The position numbers and the translations under genes are program-made. Source: Candidatus Sulfopaludibacter sp. SbA4 (GTDB lineage: Bacteria; Acidobacteriota; Terriglobia; Bryobacterales; Bryobacteraceae). From it: a stretch of DNA of 34,887 nucleotides. Within the stretch, counting starts at the first letter, position 1. Each line of letters opens with the position of its first letter. The stretch spans positions 1-34,887 of the forward strand of contig OMOG01000756.1 of NCBI GenBank assembly GCA_900290305.1, written 5' to 3'. This document shows positions 8,867 through 17,402 of the stretch, piece after piece. A model generated the notes under the pieces. That model did not search any database and had not been told where the DNA came from. It saw only the letters and a program-made list of their open reading frames with translations.

Positions 8867-9452
8867 AGGTCTTTTTAGCCGTTTCCGAACAACTGCGGCC
8901 ACATCCCAGGTTGGTGCTGCTGCAGGGGCGTCGGTTTTCCGCGGCCGATGCCGCCGGAACCAGGCCCGTGGCCGGTGTTTACCTGCCGTTCCGCGAGAAC
9001 CGTTCGGCGGTCCCCCACTGGCCGTCACCCTGGTGGTGCGGACCGGCGGGACGAAGCCGCTCTCGCTCCAGCCCTCCGGGCGGCGCTCTCTTCCCTGGAT
9101 CGAGCCTTGCCTATCTCCGGCGTACGATGGAGGCCTACGTCGACGATTCGGTGGCGCCGCACCGCTTCAACCTGATGCTGCTGGGAATCTTCGCCGCCGT
9201 GGCAATCGTGCTGGCGGCCGCGGGCGTTTACGGTGTGATGGCCAGGTGGCTCATGTGGCGCGTTTCCGCCAGGGCCGCCGCGAGACCGATCACAACACCG
9301 CCCAAAGCCAAAGCCATCCCACGCTGTTCGGGGTCGAGCCGCACGATCCCCTCGTGTTCGCCGCCGCCCCTGTCGTACTGCTGCGGCCGGAGGACATTCC
9401 GGCCCGTAGGGCTTCTCGCGTCGGCCCCCTGGCCGCGCTGCGCAACGATTAG
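8867..9452 (+). pseudogene. Remnant of an ADOP/MacB-type ABC permease
   Basis: Pieces of an FtsX-like permease C-terminal half can be read only by changing frame. VAGVYLPFRENRS is in one frame, LAPALRAALSSLDRALPISG in a second, and the membrane segment FNLMLLGIFAAVAIVLAAAGVYGVMA returns to the first. The tail LFGVEPHDPLVFAAAPVVLL...ARRASRVGPLAALRND lies in a third. The order matches acidobacterial duplicated orphan permeases, whose C-terminus typically ends ARRA.RVDP..ALR. About 60 residues appear to be missing after GVYGVMA. At least three frame changes and the lack of the N-terminal half make this a dead gene. Confidence 0.75.
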
Positions 9453-9622
9453 TTAACGGCTTTCAGCAGACACATCCGCCGGGCGGCGCGACGCGCCTTC
9501 AGACGCTCATTGGCTTTCTTCTGCTTCTCCGCGGAGACGACGGTTTGGCAAACGTCGCACCTTTTCCGGATGCGCGACCTGGTGATGAACTCCGCGCCGC
9601 AGCGGCGGCACTTCTTCATCAT
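9449..9622 (-). CDS. Small zinc-ribbon protein
   Basis: A 57-residue basic protein with two CxxC pairs (KKCRRCGAEF and KRCDVCQTV) spaced like a rubredoxin-type zinc ribbon, then a Lys/Arg-rich helix (EKQKKANERLKARRAARR). GGAGGA lies 4 nt before the first ATG at 9622 and 7 nt before the second at 9619, so either may be used; longer in-frame forms have no ribosome site. It could bind nucleic acid, but no partner is evident. Its stop overlaps the end of the permease remnant on the other strand by 4 bases. Confidence 0.6.
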   Translation of the reverse strand: MMKKCRRCGAEFITRSRIRKRCDVCQTVVSAEKQKKANERLKARRAARRMCLLKAVN

Positions 9623-9974
9623 CGTCTCCTCCAACGGGAGAATGCCCGGCTTCTTGGGCAACAGATGAGAGTAATGGAAATCGCAATGATTCACGTCCGG
9701 CACCTTTCTGCGGCCATTCCATTCCGGGACCCCAACAGCCCAAGGCGCTTATAGGGGCACTTTGGGTGTTATGGCGCATGGGTCTCTCCGGGTGCATAAA
9801 AACCCCACACCGGCAGGGCGGGAGCACTTCCGGCAGCATCCCGGACGACACCCGTATCTGGTTCTGAAATAGGGAGTTCCACGGCTTGAGCGGCAGAGGC
9901 AGAGATTTGCGTAACGAAGCCCTTCCGGGAACTGTCATGGTTCTGACAAATCCTTGCACGCGACCAGCCGAAAT

Positions 9975-10448
9975 TCAGGCCGCGCTCGGGGAGGCCGGGC
10001 GGAACACCTCGGTAGCGCTCAGCAACTCCCATCGTAAATGGTTGATATAAAAGGCGAGAATCGCGTCCGGATATACTCCGTGGAACTTCTCCATGACGCG
10101 GTTTTCCCAGCCCTCGGTAAAGTACGGCTTCGGGTCCATGTCCTTGGCAAAGAACCCGTTTTCGTGCGGCACCCCGAGCAGATCGAGCACCGCCGTAATC
10201 ATGTCGAGATGCGACACCAACACTGCCTGCGCCAGATCCTTCGCGAAATCCTCTTCCCGTTCGGAGATCCGGACCCAAAACCTGGGAATCGATTTGCGCA
10301 AGGACTCGGTATTCACTTTGTGCAGGTGCGCCCTTACTTTGAAACCTTCGTAGATCTGGTACGTCCTCAGTTTGCCGATCGAAATGCTGCGGATGAGTTG
10401 GGCAAACACCTCTTCGCCCAGGCCCACGTAAACATCCGAAATCTGCAT
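9975..10448 (-). CDS. Conserved-looking protein of unknown function
   Basis: 157 residues if started at the ATG at 10448 (MQISDVYVGLG); an ATG at 10466 would add six residues. Neither has a strong ribosome site (GGACGG precedes 10448). The sequence is soluble, mixed alpha/beta, with no signal peptide, membrane segment or metal motif. Features are FAQLIRSISIGKLRTYQIY, KVRAHLHKVNTESLRKSI, FWVRISEREEDFAKDLAQ and a C-terminal AFYINHLRWELLSATEVF. I do not recognise the family. It diverges from the first GT-C-like gene with 112 nt between the starts, so the two may share a control region. Confidence 0.6.
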   Translation of the reverse strand: MQISDVYVGLGEEVFAQLIRSISIGKLRTYQIYEGFKVRAHLHKVNTESLRKSIPRFWVRISEREEDFAKDLAQAVLVSHLDMITAVLDLLGVPHENGFFAKDMDPKPYFTEGWENRVMEKFHGVYPDAILAFYINHLRWELLSATEVFRPASPSAA

Positions 10449-10560
10449 AACCGTCCAGCGTATCATTTCCGGAGGCTCTGCGGAGGAGGGGGTCCGGTTA
10501 TCCGCTCCTTCCCTCCCCGCCCAAAACCAATCCCCGGCACAGGACAGCGATACTGAAATC

Positions 10561-12561
10561 ATGCGGCAATGGATGGCGCGCTCCCACATCCCCGCGGTGT
10601 TCCTGCTGACGGCGCTGAACCTGGCCGTCTGCTGGCGCCTCTTCCAGGTCGAGTATATGGACGAGTTCGGTTCCATCGAAGGCTCGTTCATTGCGATTGC
10701 CCGCTACGTCTCCAGGCACTGGGGAGACTTTTCCTGGTTTCCGCTGTGGCACTGCGGAATGCCGTTCCAGGACACCTACGTTCCGGTGCTCCACATGATG
10801 GTCGCGATCGCCGCTTCGCTCGGGAAGATCTCCGCCGCGCGGGCCTATCACGGCGTCACCGGCGTGACCTACGCTTTAGGCCCGGCGACCGTCTACTGGA
10901 TGGCCGTGCGGATGGGGGCGCATCGCGGCGCGGCCTTCCTTTCGGCGCTCTTCTATTCGCTGTTCTCGCCCTCGGCGCTGCTGATGCCGGATGTGGCGCA
11001 GGATCTCGGCGGCTTCTGGTCCGCACGCCGACTGCAGGTGCTGACGGTCTATGGCGAAGGCCCGCACATCACCGCCATGACCATCCTGCCGGTAGCGATT
11101 CTGGCGCTGGAGAACGCGCTCGCGCGTAGAACCGGACGGGCGCTCGCTCCCGCCGCGCTGGCTATCGCTCTCGTGCTTCTCACCAACGTTCCGGGAACGG
11201 GGGCGCTCGGGCTGGCAGTTTTCTGCTGGATCTCGGTGCAGCCGGCGGGCCGGCGCGCGGCCGCCTGGGTGGTGGCGGCGAGCGCGGCCGTCTTCGCGTA
11301 TGGCCTGGCCTGCTACGGGGTGCCCCCTTCGGCCTTGGCCACCATCGGAGCCAACATGGGCTCCATGCACCCGGACTACGCAGGCAGCCTGAAGTATGAA
11401 TCGCTGCTGCTGTTGCTGGCGCTCGCCGCGGTCGCGGCTGGCGGCCACCTGCTGGCCCGCACGCGCCTGCCGCTTTGGCTTCGTTTCGCCATCCTCTATT
11501 TCGGGTTGATCACCGCGGTGGTCCTGGCCGCGGATTTCCGCAAGCTCGAACTGGTGCCGCAGCCGCTGCGCATGCAACTGGAGATGGAGATGGGCGCCTG
11601 CCTCCTGCTGGGCGGCGCCGCCTGGGCGATCTACGGCCGCATTCCGCGCTGGATCCGGCCGGTGGTGTGGGCGGCCTGTCTGGCGCCCATCGCAGTTCAG
11701 TTCAGCAACTACCGCACCGAGGCGCAAATCGACACCCAGCCCGTGGACCTCGCCAGCCGCTCGGAGTATTCGACGGCGCAATGGCTGGACGCCAACCTGC
11801 ACGGGCAACGAGTCTATGCCGCCGGTTCCTTTTCCTTCTGGCTGAATGCATTTTCGGAGACTCCCCAGATGATGGGATGCTGCCTGCAGGGCCAGTCTTT
11901 GCCCGTGCTCGACTGGGTCCATTACCTGGTAAATCACATGACCGATCCCAAGGATACGGAAGCCACCAAGGCCTGGCTGCAGGCTCTCGGCGTGGACGCC
12001 CTGGTGGTGAGCGGCCCTTCGAGCACCGACAAGTACCAGGACATCCTGCAGCCGAGCCGCTTTGAGGGGCTCTATCCGGTGCTGCACCGGGAACACGGCG
12101 ATACCATATATGCAGTTCCGCGGGGACGTCCGTCGCTGGCCCACGTGGTGCGGACGGAAGATCTGGTGCCACGGCGCCCCGGCGGCCGAATGGACTATTC
12201 CGAAGTGGTGAAATTCGCCCAAGCCCTCGGGGACAGTTCGCGACCCTTCGCCAGTTTCGAGTGGCTGCGCGGCGATACGGCGCGCATCCGGACGAACGCG
12301 CGGCCGGGCGACCTGGTGTCGGTGCAGGTGGCGTGGTTCCGCGGGTGGAAGGCCTGGGTCCGCGAGCGGCAAGTGCCCGTCTCCGCGGACGGCCTGGGCC
12401 TGATAGCGATCCAACCGGAGTGCGAAGGCGACTGCGAGATCCTGCTTCATTTCGCCGGCCGCCCGGATGGGCCGTTTGCAGCCGTGGTTTCGGTTGCCTC
12501 GTTCGCCTTGATGGTGGCGCTCTTTTGCAGGAGTGCAATAATAATGAATCGAATGCAATGA
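10561..12561 (+). CDS. Polytopic GT-C-like membrane protein, paralogue 1 of 3
   Basis: A 666-residue protein with about ten hydrophobic segments and a soluble C-terminal part. The first loop after TM1 carries an acidic motif (EYMDEFGSIEG, Glu40), the position where GT-C glycosyltransferases hold their catalytic acid. Then follow FPLWHCGMPFQDTYVPVL, SLFSPSALLMPD and VLTVYGEGPHITA (YGEGPH at 164-169). Residues after about 400 form a domain with GVDALVVSGPSS, FEGLYPVL and a terminal beta module (ARPGDLVSVQVAWFRGWKAW) like the C-terminus of YfhO-type or PTPS-related membrane proteins. Probable role: transfer of a lipid-linked sugar on the outer face of the inner membrane; donor and acceptor are unknown. 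Its stop overlaps the next start by 4 bases (ATGA), so the genes are translationally coupled. No strong ribosome site precedes this ATG. Confidence 0.8.
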   Translation: MRQWMARSHIPAVFLLTALNLAVCWRLFQVEYMDEFGSIEGSFIAIARYVSRHWGDFSWFPLWHCGMPFQDTYVPVLHMMVAIAASLGKISAARAYHGVTGVTYALGPATVYWMAVRMGAHRGAAFLSALFYSLFSPSALLMPDVAQDLGGFWSARRLQVLTVYGEGPHITAMTILPVAILALENALARRTGRALAPAALAIALVLLTNVPGTGALGLAVFCWISVQPAGRRAAAWVVAASAAVFAYGLACYGVPPSALATIGANMGSMHPDYAGSLKYESLLLLLALAAVAAGGHLLARTRLPLWLRFAILYFGLITAVVLAADFRKLELVPQPLRMQLEMEMGACLLLGGAAWAIYGRIPRWIRPVVWAACLAPIAVQFSNYRTEAQIDTQPVDLASRSEYSTAQWLDANLHGQRVYAAGSFSFWLNAFSETPQMMGCCLQGQSLPVLDWVHYLVNHMTDPKDTEATKAWLQALGVDALVVSGPSSTDKYQDILQPSRFEGLYPVLHREHGDTIYAVPRGRPSLAHVVRTEDLVPRRPGGRMDYSEVVKFAQALGDSSRPFASFEWLRGDTARIRTNARPGDLVSVQVAWFRGWKAWVRERQVPVSADGLGLIAIQPECEGDCEILLHFAGRPDGPFAAVVSVASFALMVALFCRSAIIMNRMQ

Positions 12562-14546
12562 TCAAACTCTCCCGCCGCCAGGAAATCCTGCTGGATTTCT
12601 TCCTTCTGTTCGTGTTTGCCGTGGCGCTGATCCGGCCTTTTCTCAAAGCCAAGTACCTGGACAAATGGGCCTCGATTGAAAGCACGTTCATCGGCGATGC
12701 GCGCTTCCTGATTGCGCACTGGCCGCATCCCCAGTGGCAGCCCTTGTGGTACGGGGGCACGCGCTTCGATTACGTTTATCCGCCGGGACTGCGGTACGGG
12801 ACCGCGGTAATCTCGATGGTCACCGGTTATTGGCCGGTGAAGGCTTACCACTTTTACACCGGAATTTTCTACTGTATCGGGATCGCGGGCGTGTACCTGC
12901 TGGTGCGGGTGGCCAGCGGGTCGCGCGGCATGGCGTGGTTGTGCGGATTGGCCTCGGCGTTGATGTCGCCTTCGTTCCTGTTCATGACCAACATGCGGAA
13001 CGACGCATGGAAACGGCTGCCCGTGCGGCTGGGGGTGCTGGCCAAGTACGGGGAAGGTCCGCACATGACGGCGTTCGCGCTGATCCCCATCGCGCTGGCG
13101 TTCACCTGGATCGCGATGGAGAAGCGCAGCCTGGCGGCGGTCGCGTGGGCAGGCGTGTTTTGTGCCGCGGTGGCTTCCAACAACTTTTACGGCGCCACGG
13201 CGCTGGCGGTTTTCTACCCGATTTTGGTGTGGAGCTTTTGGATCACCCGGCAGGACAAGCGCATCGTGCTGCCGGCGGTGGCGATCCCGGTGCTGGCTTA
13301 CGGCCTGACGGCCAGTTGGCTGGTGCCGTCGTATTTCAAGGTGACGGCGGAAAACATGAAGTACGTTTCCGAGCACGGCACTACGTGGTCCATCTGGGTG
13401 GCGGTGGTGGTGGCGGTGGCGTACGCGGTGATGTGCGACCGGTTCGCGCGCGGCAGGAAGGAGCGCACGTGGGCGGTGTTCGCGGCCGGGTGCGCGGTCT
13501 TCTTTTCGCTCAACGTGCTGGGCAACTACTACTTCAATTTCCGGGTGACCGGCGAGCCCGGGCGGCTGGTCCCGGAATTGGACTTCGTGCTGATCCTTTT
13601 GGTGGGGACTTTCCTGCGCTGGCTGTGGAACCGCCCGGGACTGGCGCCGCGCATCGCCGCGGCCGTGGTAGTGGTGGCGGCATTCGCCACCACCGCGGGC
13701 TACATCCGCCATGCCTGGCACATGTTCGCGCTGTGGCCGAATTACCAGGACCGCATCGAATACAAGGTCTCCGAGTTTCTCTGGCAGAACATGCCGGACA
13801 GCCGCGCGCTGCCCACCGGATCGGTGCGCTTCTGGTTCGATACGTGGCACGACCTGCCGCAGATCGGCGGCGGCAGCGACCAGGGTGTTTTGAACGGCGA
13901 GGCCGAGCAGGCCCAATGGGAGATCAACCTGGGGCCCAAGCCCGAGCCGGCCATTCTGTGGATGCAGTGCATGGGGGTGGACACGGTCTACGTGTCGGAC
14001 AAAAAGTCGCAGGAGATATTCAAGGACTTCGTGTTTCCCAAGAAATTCGAAGGCGCGCTGCCGGTGATCTATGACGACCACGAAGACAACAAGATCTACC
14101 GCGTGCCGCGGCGCTATCCGGCGCGGGTGCGGGTGGTGGAGACGGCGCGCCTGAACGCGTGCCAGCGCCCGCGATTCAACGATGACGTGGAATATCTTCA
14201 GGCGTACGCCGACGTCATCGAAAAGGGCCCGGATTCGCCGGGCACCTTAACCCGGGACAGCACCGATGCCATGCGGGTGCGGGCGAGGCTGGATGCGGGC
14301 CAATCGGTGGTGGTGCAGGAGAGCTACGATCCGGCGTGGCATGCGTGGTCGGGCGGAACTCCGCTGGCGGTGCGCAAGGATGCCATGGGCTTCATGGCGA
14401 TCGATCCACCGCCAGGGGATCAGGAGATCCGGCTGGCCTTCGTGACGCCGCTCGAAAACCAGGTGGGGTTCGCGGTTGCGGCACTCTCGCTGATAGTAGT
14501 GGTGGGCCTGATCGTGTTGGGGATTCGGCGGGAGCGGCGCGCGTGA
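12558..14546 (+). CDS. Polytopic GT-C-like membrane protein, paralogue 2 of 3
   Basis: 662 residues from the ATG inside ATGA at 12558-12561. A longer upstream frame is rejected because it lies inside paralogue 1. It matches its neighbour motif by motif: LDKWASIESTF (Glu41), QPLWYGGTRFDYVYPPGL, ALMSPSFLFM and VLAKYGEGPHMTA, with YGEGPH at 164-169, exactly the same numbering as paralogue 1. Late residues include GVDTVYVSDKKS, KKFEGALPVIYDD and the terminal beta module (LDAGQSVVVQESYDPAWHAW). Ten or more membrane segments. The numbering agreement and shared order show tandem duplication of one ancestral gene; low overall identity suggests the copies have separated in substrate or formed distinct subunits. 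The stop overlaps the third gene by 4 bases (GTGA). Confidence 0.82.
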   Translation: MIKLSRRQEILLDFFLLFVFAVALIRPFLKAKYLDKWASIESTFIGDARFLIAHWPHPQWQPLWYGGTRFDYVYPPGLRYGTAVISMVTGYWPVKAYHFYTGIFYCIGIAGVYLLVRVASGSRGMAWLCGLASALMSPSFLFMTNMRNDAWKRLPVRLGVLAKYGEGPHMTAFALIPIALAFTWIAMEKRSLAAVAWAGVFCAAVASNNFYGATALAVFYPILVWSFWITRQDKRIVLPAVAIPVLAYGLTASWLVPSYFKVTAENMKYVSEHGTTWSIWVAVVVAVAYAVMCDRFARGRKERTWAVFAAGCAVFFSLNVLGNYYFNFRVTGEPGRLVPELDFVLILLVGTFLRWLWNRPGLAPRIAAAVVVVAAFATTAGYIRHAWHMFALWPNYQDRIEYKVSEFLWQNMPDSRALPTGSVRFWFDTWHDLPQIGGGSDQGVLNGEAEQAQWEINLGPKPEPAILWMQCMGVDTVYVSDKKSQEIFKDFVFPKKFEGALPVIYDDHEDNKIYRVPRRYPARVRVVETARLNACQRPRFNDDVEYLQAYADVIEKGPDSPGTLTRDSTDAMRVRARLDAGQSVVVQESYDPAWHAWSGGTPLAVRKDAMGFMAIDPPPGDQEIRLAFVTPLENQVGFAVAALSLIVVVGLIVLGIRRERRA

Positions 14547-16432
14547 AGCAGTGGGCCAAGTGGCCGATGGCCCTGGCGATTTTCCTGTTGAACGTGTGGC
14601 TGAACGGGCCACTCTTCATGACGGGCGAACTGCCGTTCCGCGGATCGATCGAAGGCGGGTACGTGGGGATGGCCCGCTTCCTCTCCGAACACCCGAACCC
14701 TTGGGGGTGGAATCCGTTTCCGTACTGCGGGCTGCCCACGCAATTCATGTATGTTCCCGCGCTGCCGTATCTGACGGCGTTGTGGATACACCTGCTGCCG
14801 CACGCGACGCCCGATGCCATCTACCGCACGATCGTTTCGCTGACGACCTGCCTGGGGCCGGTGGCGCTGTTCTTCTTCGCGCTCTACTTCACGGGGAGCC
14901 GGCGATGGTCGTTCGCCATGGCGCTGGCGTACAGCTTCCTTTCGCCATCGTATGCGCTGTTCCCGGCAGTGGAGAAGGACCGCGGCATCGTACAGCTTCC
15001 GTGGCGAATCCAGGTGCTGGCGAAGTATGGCGAAGGTCCGCATAACACCGGTCTCACGCTGCTGCCGGTGGCGCTGCTGGCGGTGTGGCGGGCGGCAACG
15101 GGCCGCGGGTATCCGCGGATTTTCGCGGCGGCGGTGGTGCTGGCGGCGATTCCACTGACCAATTGGGTGTCCGGTTTTGCCCTGGGGATCTCTTCGGTCC
15201 TGCTGCTGCTGGCCGGCTGGGGCGAGCCCGAATTCCGCGCGTGGCGCGCGCTGGCCGCGGCGGCGCTGGCGTGGCTGCTGGCCTGTTTCTGGCTGACCTT
15301 CAGCTTCGTGAAGATCATCGCGTTCAACTGGCCGGCCGATTCCTTCGCGTACCAACTGCACGAGAAGCAGGTGTGGCTGCTGGCTGGAATGGTCGTAGGC
15401 GTCCTCGCGATCCGGTTGGTGTTCCGCTGGCTGCACGGGTCTTTCTATTTCTGTTTCGCGACGCTCGGCGCGTTTGCCTTCGGATGGATTGCGACCGCCT
15501 TTTACGTGTACGGATTCGACACGATTCCGGAATCGCGGCGCTACGCGATTGAGTTCGAGCTGTTCGCGGCGCTGGCGGTGGTGGAGGGATTGCGGCTCGC
15601 CATGCGCAGTTCCAACAGCACGGTGCGGCTGTGCGCCATGGGGACGGGCGGCGTGATGCTGCTGGTGGGCGCGCCGCAATTGTGGGCGTATGCCACGCAG
15701 GGCTGGCGGCCGTGGCTGCCCGTGTCTCCGGAAAGCACGGTGGAATACAAGCTGGCGCAGTGGATCGCGCAACATCCTCCCGAGGGGCGCGTGTTCGCTT
15801 CGGGCGGGTTGCGATTCCGTTTGAACTCCTGGTTCGATATCGCGCAAGTGGGCGGAGGGTTCGAAACAGGATTGCGCAATCGTGTTCCGGTGGACCTGGC
15901 GTACCGCATCCGCACGGGAAGCGACCCCGGCGAGACGCTGGCGGAGTTGAAGGCGCTGGGGGCCGAATACGTGGTGGTGCACGGGCCGAAATCGCGGGAG
16001 TATTACCGCGATTTTCTGCGGCCGGAGCGGCTGGCTAGTTTGCCGGTGGTGTACCGGACGGAAGACGACGCCATTTATGCGCTGCCGGCGCGGCCGCTGG
16101 CGCACGTCGCCGGTTCGGACGAATCGTCGCGGCCGGCGCTCCAGGTGCGGTGGGCGGACACCAGCGTGCTCGAGGTGACGGGCGACGTGCGCCCGGGCGA
16201 TCGGGTCGAGGTACAAGTGAACGCCGACCCTGGCTGGCGGGCCACCGAGGACGGGCGCGAAATCGCGATCGCGCAGGATCGGCTCGGATTTATGGTGCTG
16301 GATGCGGCGCCGGCCGCCGCTGCGCGGATCGAGTTGCGGTATCGCGGGACCGCGGAACAGAGGATCATGGCGGCGGTCAGCGCTCTGGCGTGGGTGCTGG
16401 CGGCATTGGCGCTCGTAAGGAAGCGGCATTAG
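14543..16432 (+). CDS. Polytopic GT-C-like membrane protein, paralogue 3 of 3
   Basis: 629 residues from the GTG at 14543, inside the GTGA that ends paralogue 2. The start is supported by the match of KQWAKWPMALAIFLLN to the start of paralogue 1 (RQWMARSHIPAVFLLT) and by GGGAGCGG just upstream. Shared motifs are RGSIEGGYVGMARFL (Glu37), NPFPYCGLPTQFMYVPAL, SFLSPSYALFP, VLAKYGEGPHNTG (162-167), GAEYVVVHGPKS and a terminal beta module (VRPGDRVEVQVNADPGWRA). Same presumed role as its neighbours. The last 56 bases overlap the 3' end of the coiled-coil gene on the opposite strand, so its transcription would run into that gene. Confidence 0.82.
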   Translation: MKQWAKWPMALAIFLLNVWLNGPLFMTGELPFRGSIEGGYVGMARFLSEHPNPWGWNPFPYCGLPTQFMYVPALPYLTALWIHLLPHATPDAIYRTIVSLTTCLGPVALFFFALYFTGSRRWSFAMALAYSFLSPSYALFPAVEKDRGIVQLPWRIQVLAKYGEGPHNTGLTLLPVALLAVWRAATGRGYPRIFAAAVVLAAIPLTNWVSGFALGISSVLLLLAGWGEPEFRAWRALAAAALAWLLACFWLTFSFVKIIAFNWPADSFAYQLHEKQVWLLAGMVVGVLAIRLVFRWLHGSFYFCFATLGAFAFGWIATAFYVYGFDTIPESRRYAIEFELFAALAVVEGLRLAMRSSNSTVRLCAMGTGGVMLLVGAPQLWAYATQGWRPWLPVSPESTVEYKLAQWIAQHPPEGRVFASGGLRFRLNSWFDIAQVGGGFETGLRNRVPVDLAYRIRTGSDPGETLAELKALGAEYVVVHGPKSREYYRDFLRPERLASLPVVYRTEDDAIYALPARPLAHVAGSDESSRPALQVRWADTSVLEVTGDVRPGDRVEVQVNADPGWRATEDGREIAIAQDRLGFMVLDAAPAAAARIELRYRGTAEQRIMAAVSALAWVLAALALVRKRH

Positions 16433-17048
16433 CCCGCAGTGTTTTGATCATGCCCTGCAAAGTGGCGATGGAGTAAGAGACGAGGGCGCACATCGCGTGA
16501 TCGTCCTTATCGGAGAGGCGTGGGATGAGGCGGCGCATGTCGGCGAAGCAGGCGTCGAGGCGGGTTTGGATGGCAGTGACTTCGGGCGAGGTGAGCACAT
16601 CGAGATCGTCGTTGGCCTGGCGGGCTTCCTCCTGCGCTTTGCGCAGTTGGGTGCGCATCTGGTTGACGGCGTCGCGGATCTGGACGGCGTTTTCGGCGGC
16701 GATGGGGACCATGACGCCATCGATTTCGATCTGGTGATCCTGGATCTTGGGCTCGATCTTACGGTAAGTTTCGGGCGAGATATTGACAAACTCGGAGAGT
16801 TGATAGTAAGTGTCGCCGAACTCCTTCAAGTTGTGAATGATGGTGTCGACCTGCCGGCGGGTCAGGCCGACGTGGGTGGGGCAAAACTGCTCCCAGTCCG
16901 AGTTGAGAATCTTGTAACTGCCGGATTCCTTCATCTCTGCCAGGCACATCGCCATGGCCTCCATGCTTTTGTACGCGGTGCCGCCGAATGCCTGGCCACG
17001 GCCGATCCAGATACCCAGGGACACACTTTGAGTTACATCGTTTTCCAT
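16377..17048 (-). CDS. Unrecognised coiled-coil protein
   Basis: 223 residues from the ATG at 17048 (MENDVTQ), which has GAGG 7 nt upstream; a TTG four codons earlier is less likely. No signal peptide. Residues 1-55 hold WIGRGQAFGGTAYKSM and end SDWEQFC. Residues 60-110 look helix-turn-helix-like (GLTRRQVDTIIHNLKEFGD, LSEFVNISPETYRKI). Residues 125-165 form a charged coiled coil (NQMRTQLRKAQEEARQANDD). The tail is helical and ends in a Pro-rich APMPPAPTPER. This could be a DNA-binding or scaffold protein, but I do not recognise the family. A striking hairpin lies in its leader (17064-17142). Its 3' end overlaps the third GT-C-like gene by 56 bp. Confidence 0.7.
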   Translation of the reverse strand: MENDVTQSVSLGIWIGRGQAFGGTAYKSMEAMAMCLAEMKESGSYKILNSDWEQFCPTHVGLTRRQVDTIIHNLKEFGDTYYQLSEFVNISPETYRKIEPKIQDHQIEIDGVMVPIAAENAVQIRDAVNQMRTQLRKAQEEARQANDDLDVLTSPEVTAIQTRLDACFADMRRLIPRLSDKDDHAMCALVSYSIATLQGMIKTLRANAASLRAPMPPAPTPER

Positions 17049-17063
17049 ACGGGACCTCAATTC

Positions 17064-17142
17064 CGGAAGGATCCGTCGGTTTTTTGAGTACGCAAAGCGG
17101 CAAGTAAAGGACTTGCGCGTTTTCTTCCGACGGATCCTTCCG
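17064..17142. repeat. Perfect 16-bp inverted repeat with nested hairpin, in the leader of the 17048 gene
   Basis: CGGAAGGATCCGTCGG at 17064-17079 is matched by its exact reverse complement at 17127-17142, enclosing 47 nt. Inside the loop GCAAGT-AAAGG-ACTTGC forms a second 6-bp hairpin (17100-17116 region). It starts 15 nt upstream of the ATG at 17048, on the side that would be transcribed as 5' leader. It could be a regulatory leader structure, a protein-binding site or a small transposed element. T-runs lie inside the loop, so it is not a standard terminator. Confidence 0.7.
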
Positions 17143-17212
17143 AAAGGGATGTTAATTGGGGAAGCAAGTGGCGGCCAGGGAGCCGCAACTCACCCTCAAC
17201 TAAACAGTAACA

Positions 17213-17313
17213 TCACGACATTTGGGTTTTCGGACGCATTTGGGGGGAGCGATGGCGCAAGTGATTGAAAAGAATCGGTCGATTTTTTGAAAATTTTCGT
17301 CCAAATGTTGTGA
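17213..17313. promoter_or_regulatory. AT-rich control region with CATTTGG inverted and direct repeats
   Basis: TCACGACATTTGG (17213-17225) and CCAAATGTTGTGA (17301-17313) are inverted repeats with one mismatch. A further GCATTTGGGG lies between them near 17238. The stretch is poorer in G+C than its surroundings (GATTTTTTGAAAATTTTC). It lies upstream of the coiled-coil gene starting at 17048 and may hold its promoter and binding sites for a dimeric regulator. Apart from this and the 16-bp inverted repeat, nothing else was seen in 17049-17402. Confidence 0.35.
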
Positions 17314-17402
17314 CCGGCCTGCGGGCGATTAGCCGATTTCGTGGGGTGGGGGAAGAAGTCTTTATTTTTCAGTCAGTTCTCGGCCTGGCCTGCGTACTCT
17401 GA

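Noticed and set aside
9769-10278. A 169-codon frame overlapping the unknown protein at 9975-10448
   Set aside because: It shares the strand in another frame, is Gly/Arg-rich and has no start signal.
14420-16429. A 669-codon open frame antisense to the third GT-C-like gene
   Set aside because: Its composition is Arg/His/Gln/Pro-rich without domains or ribosome site; it is the mirror of third-position GC bias in the real gene. The same holds for the long antisense frames at 10876-12558 and 12447-14081.
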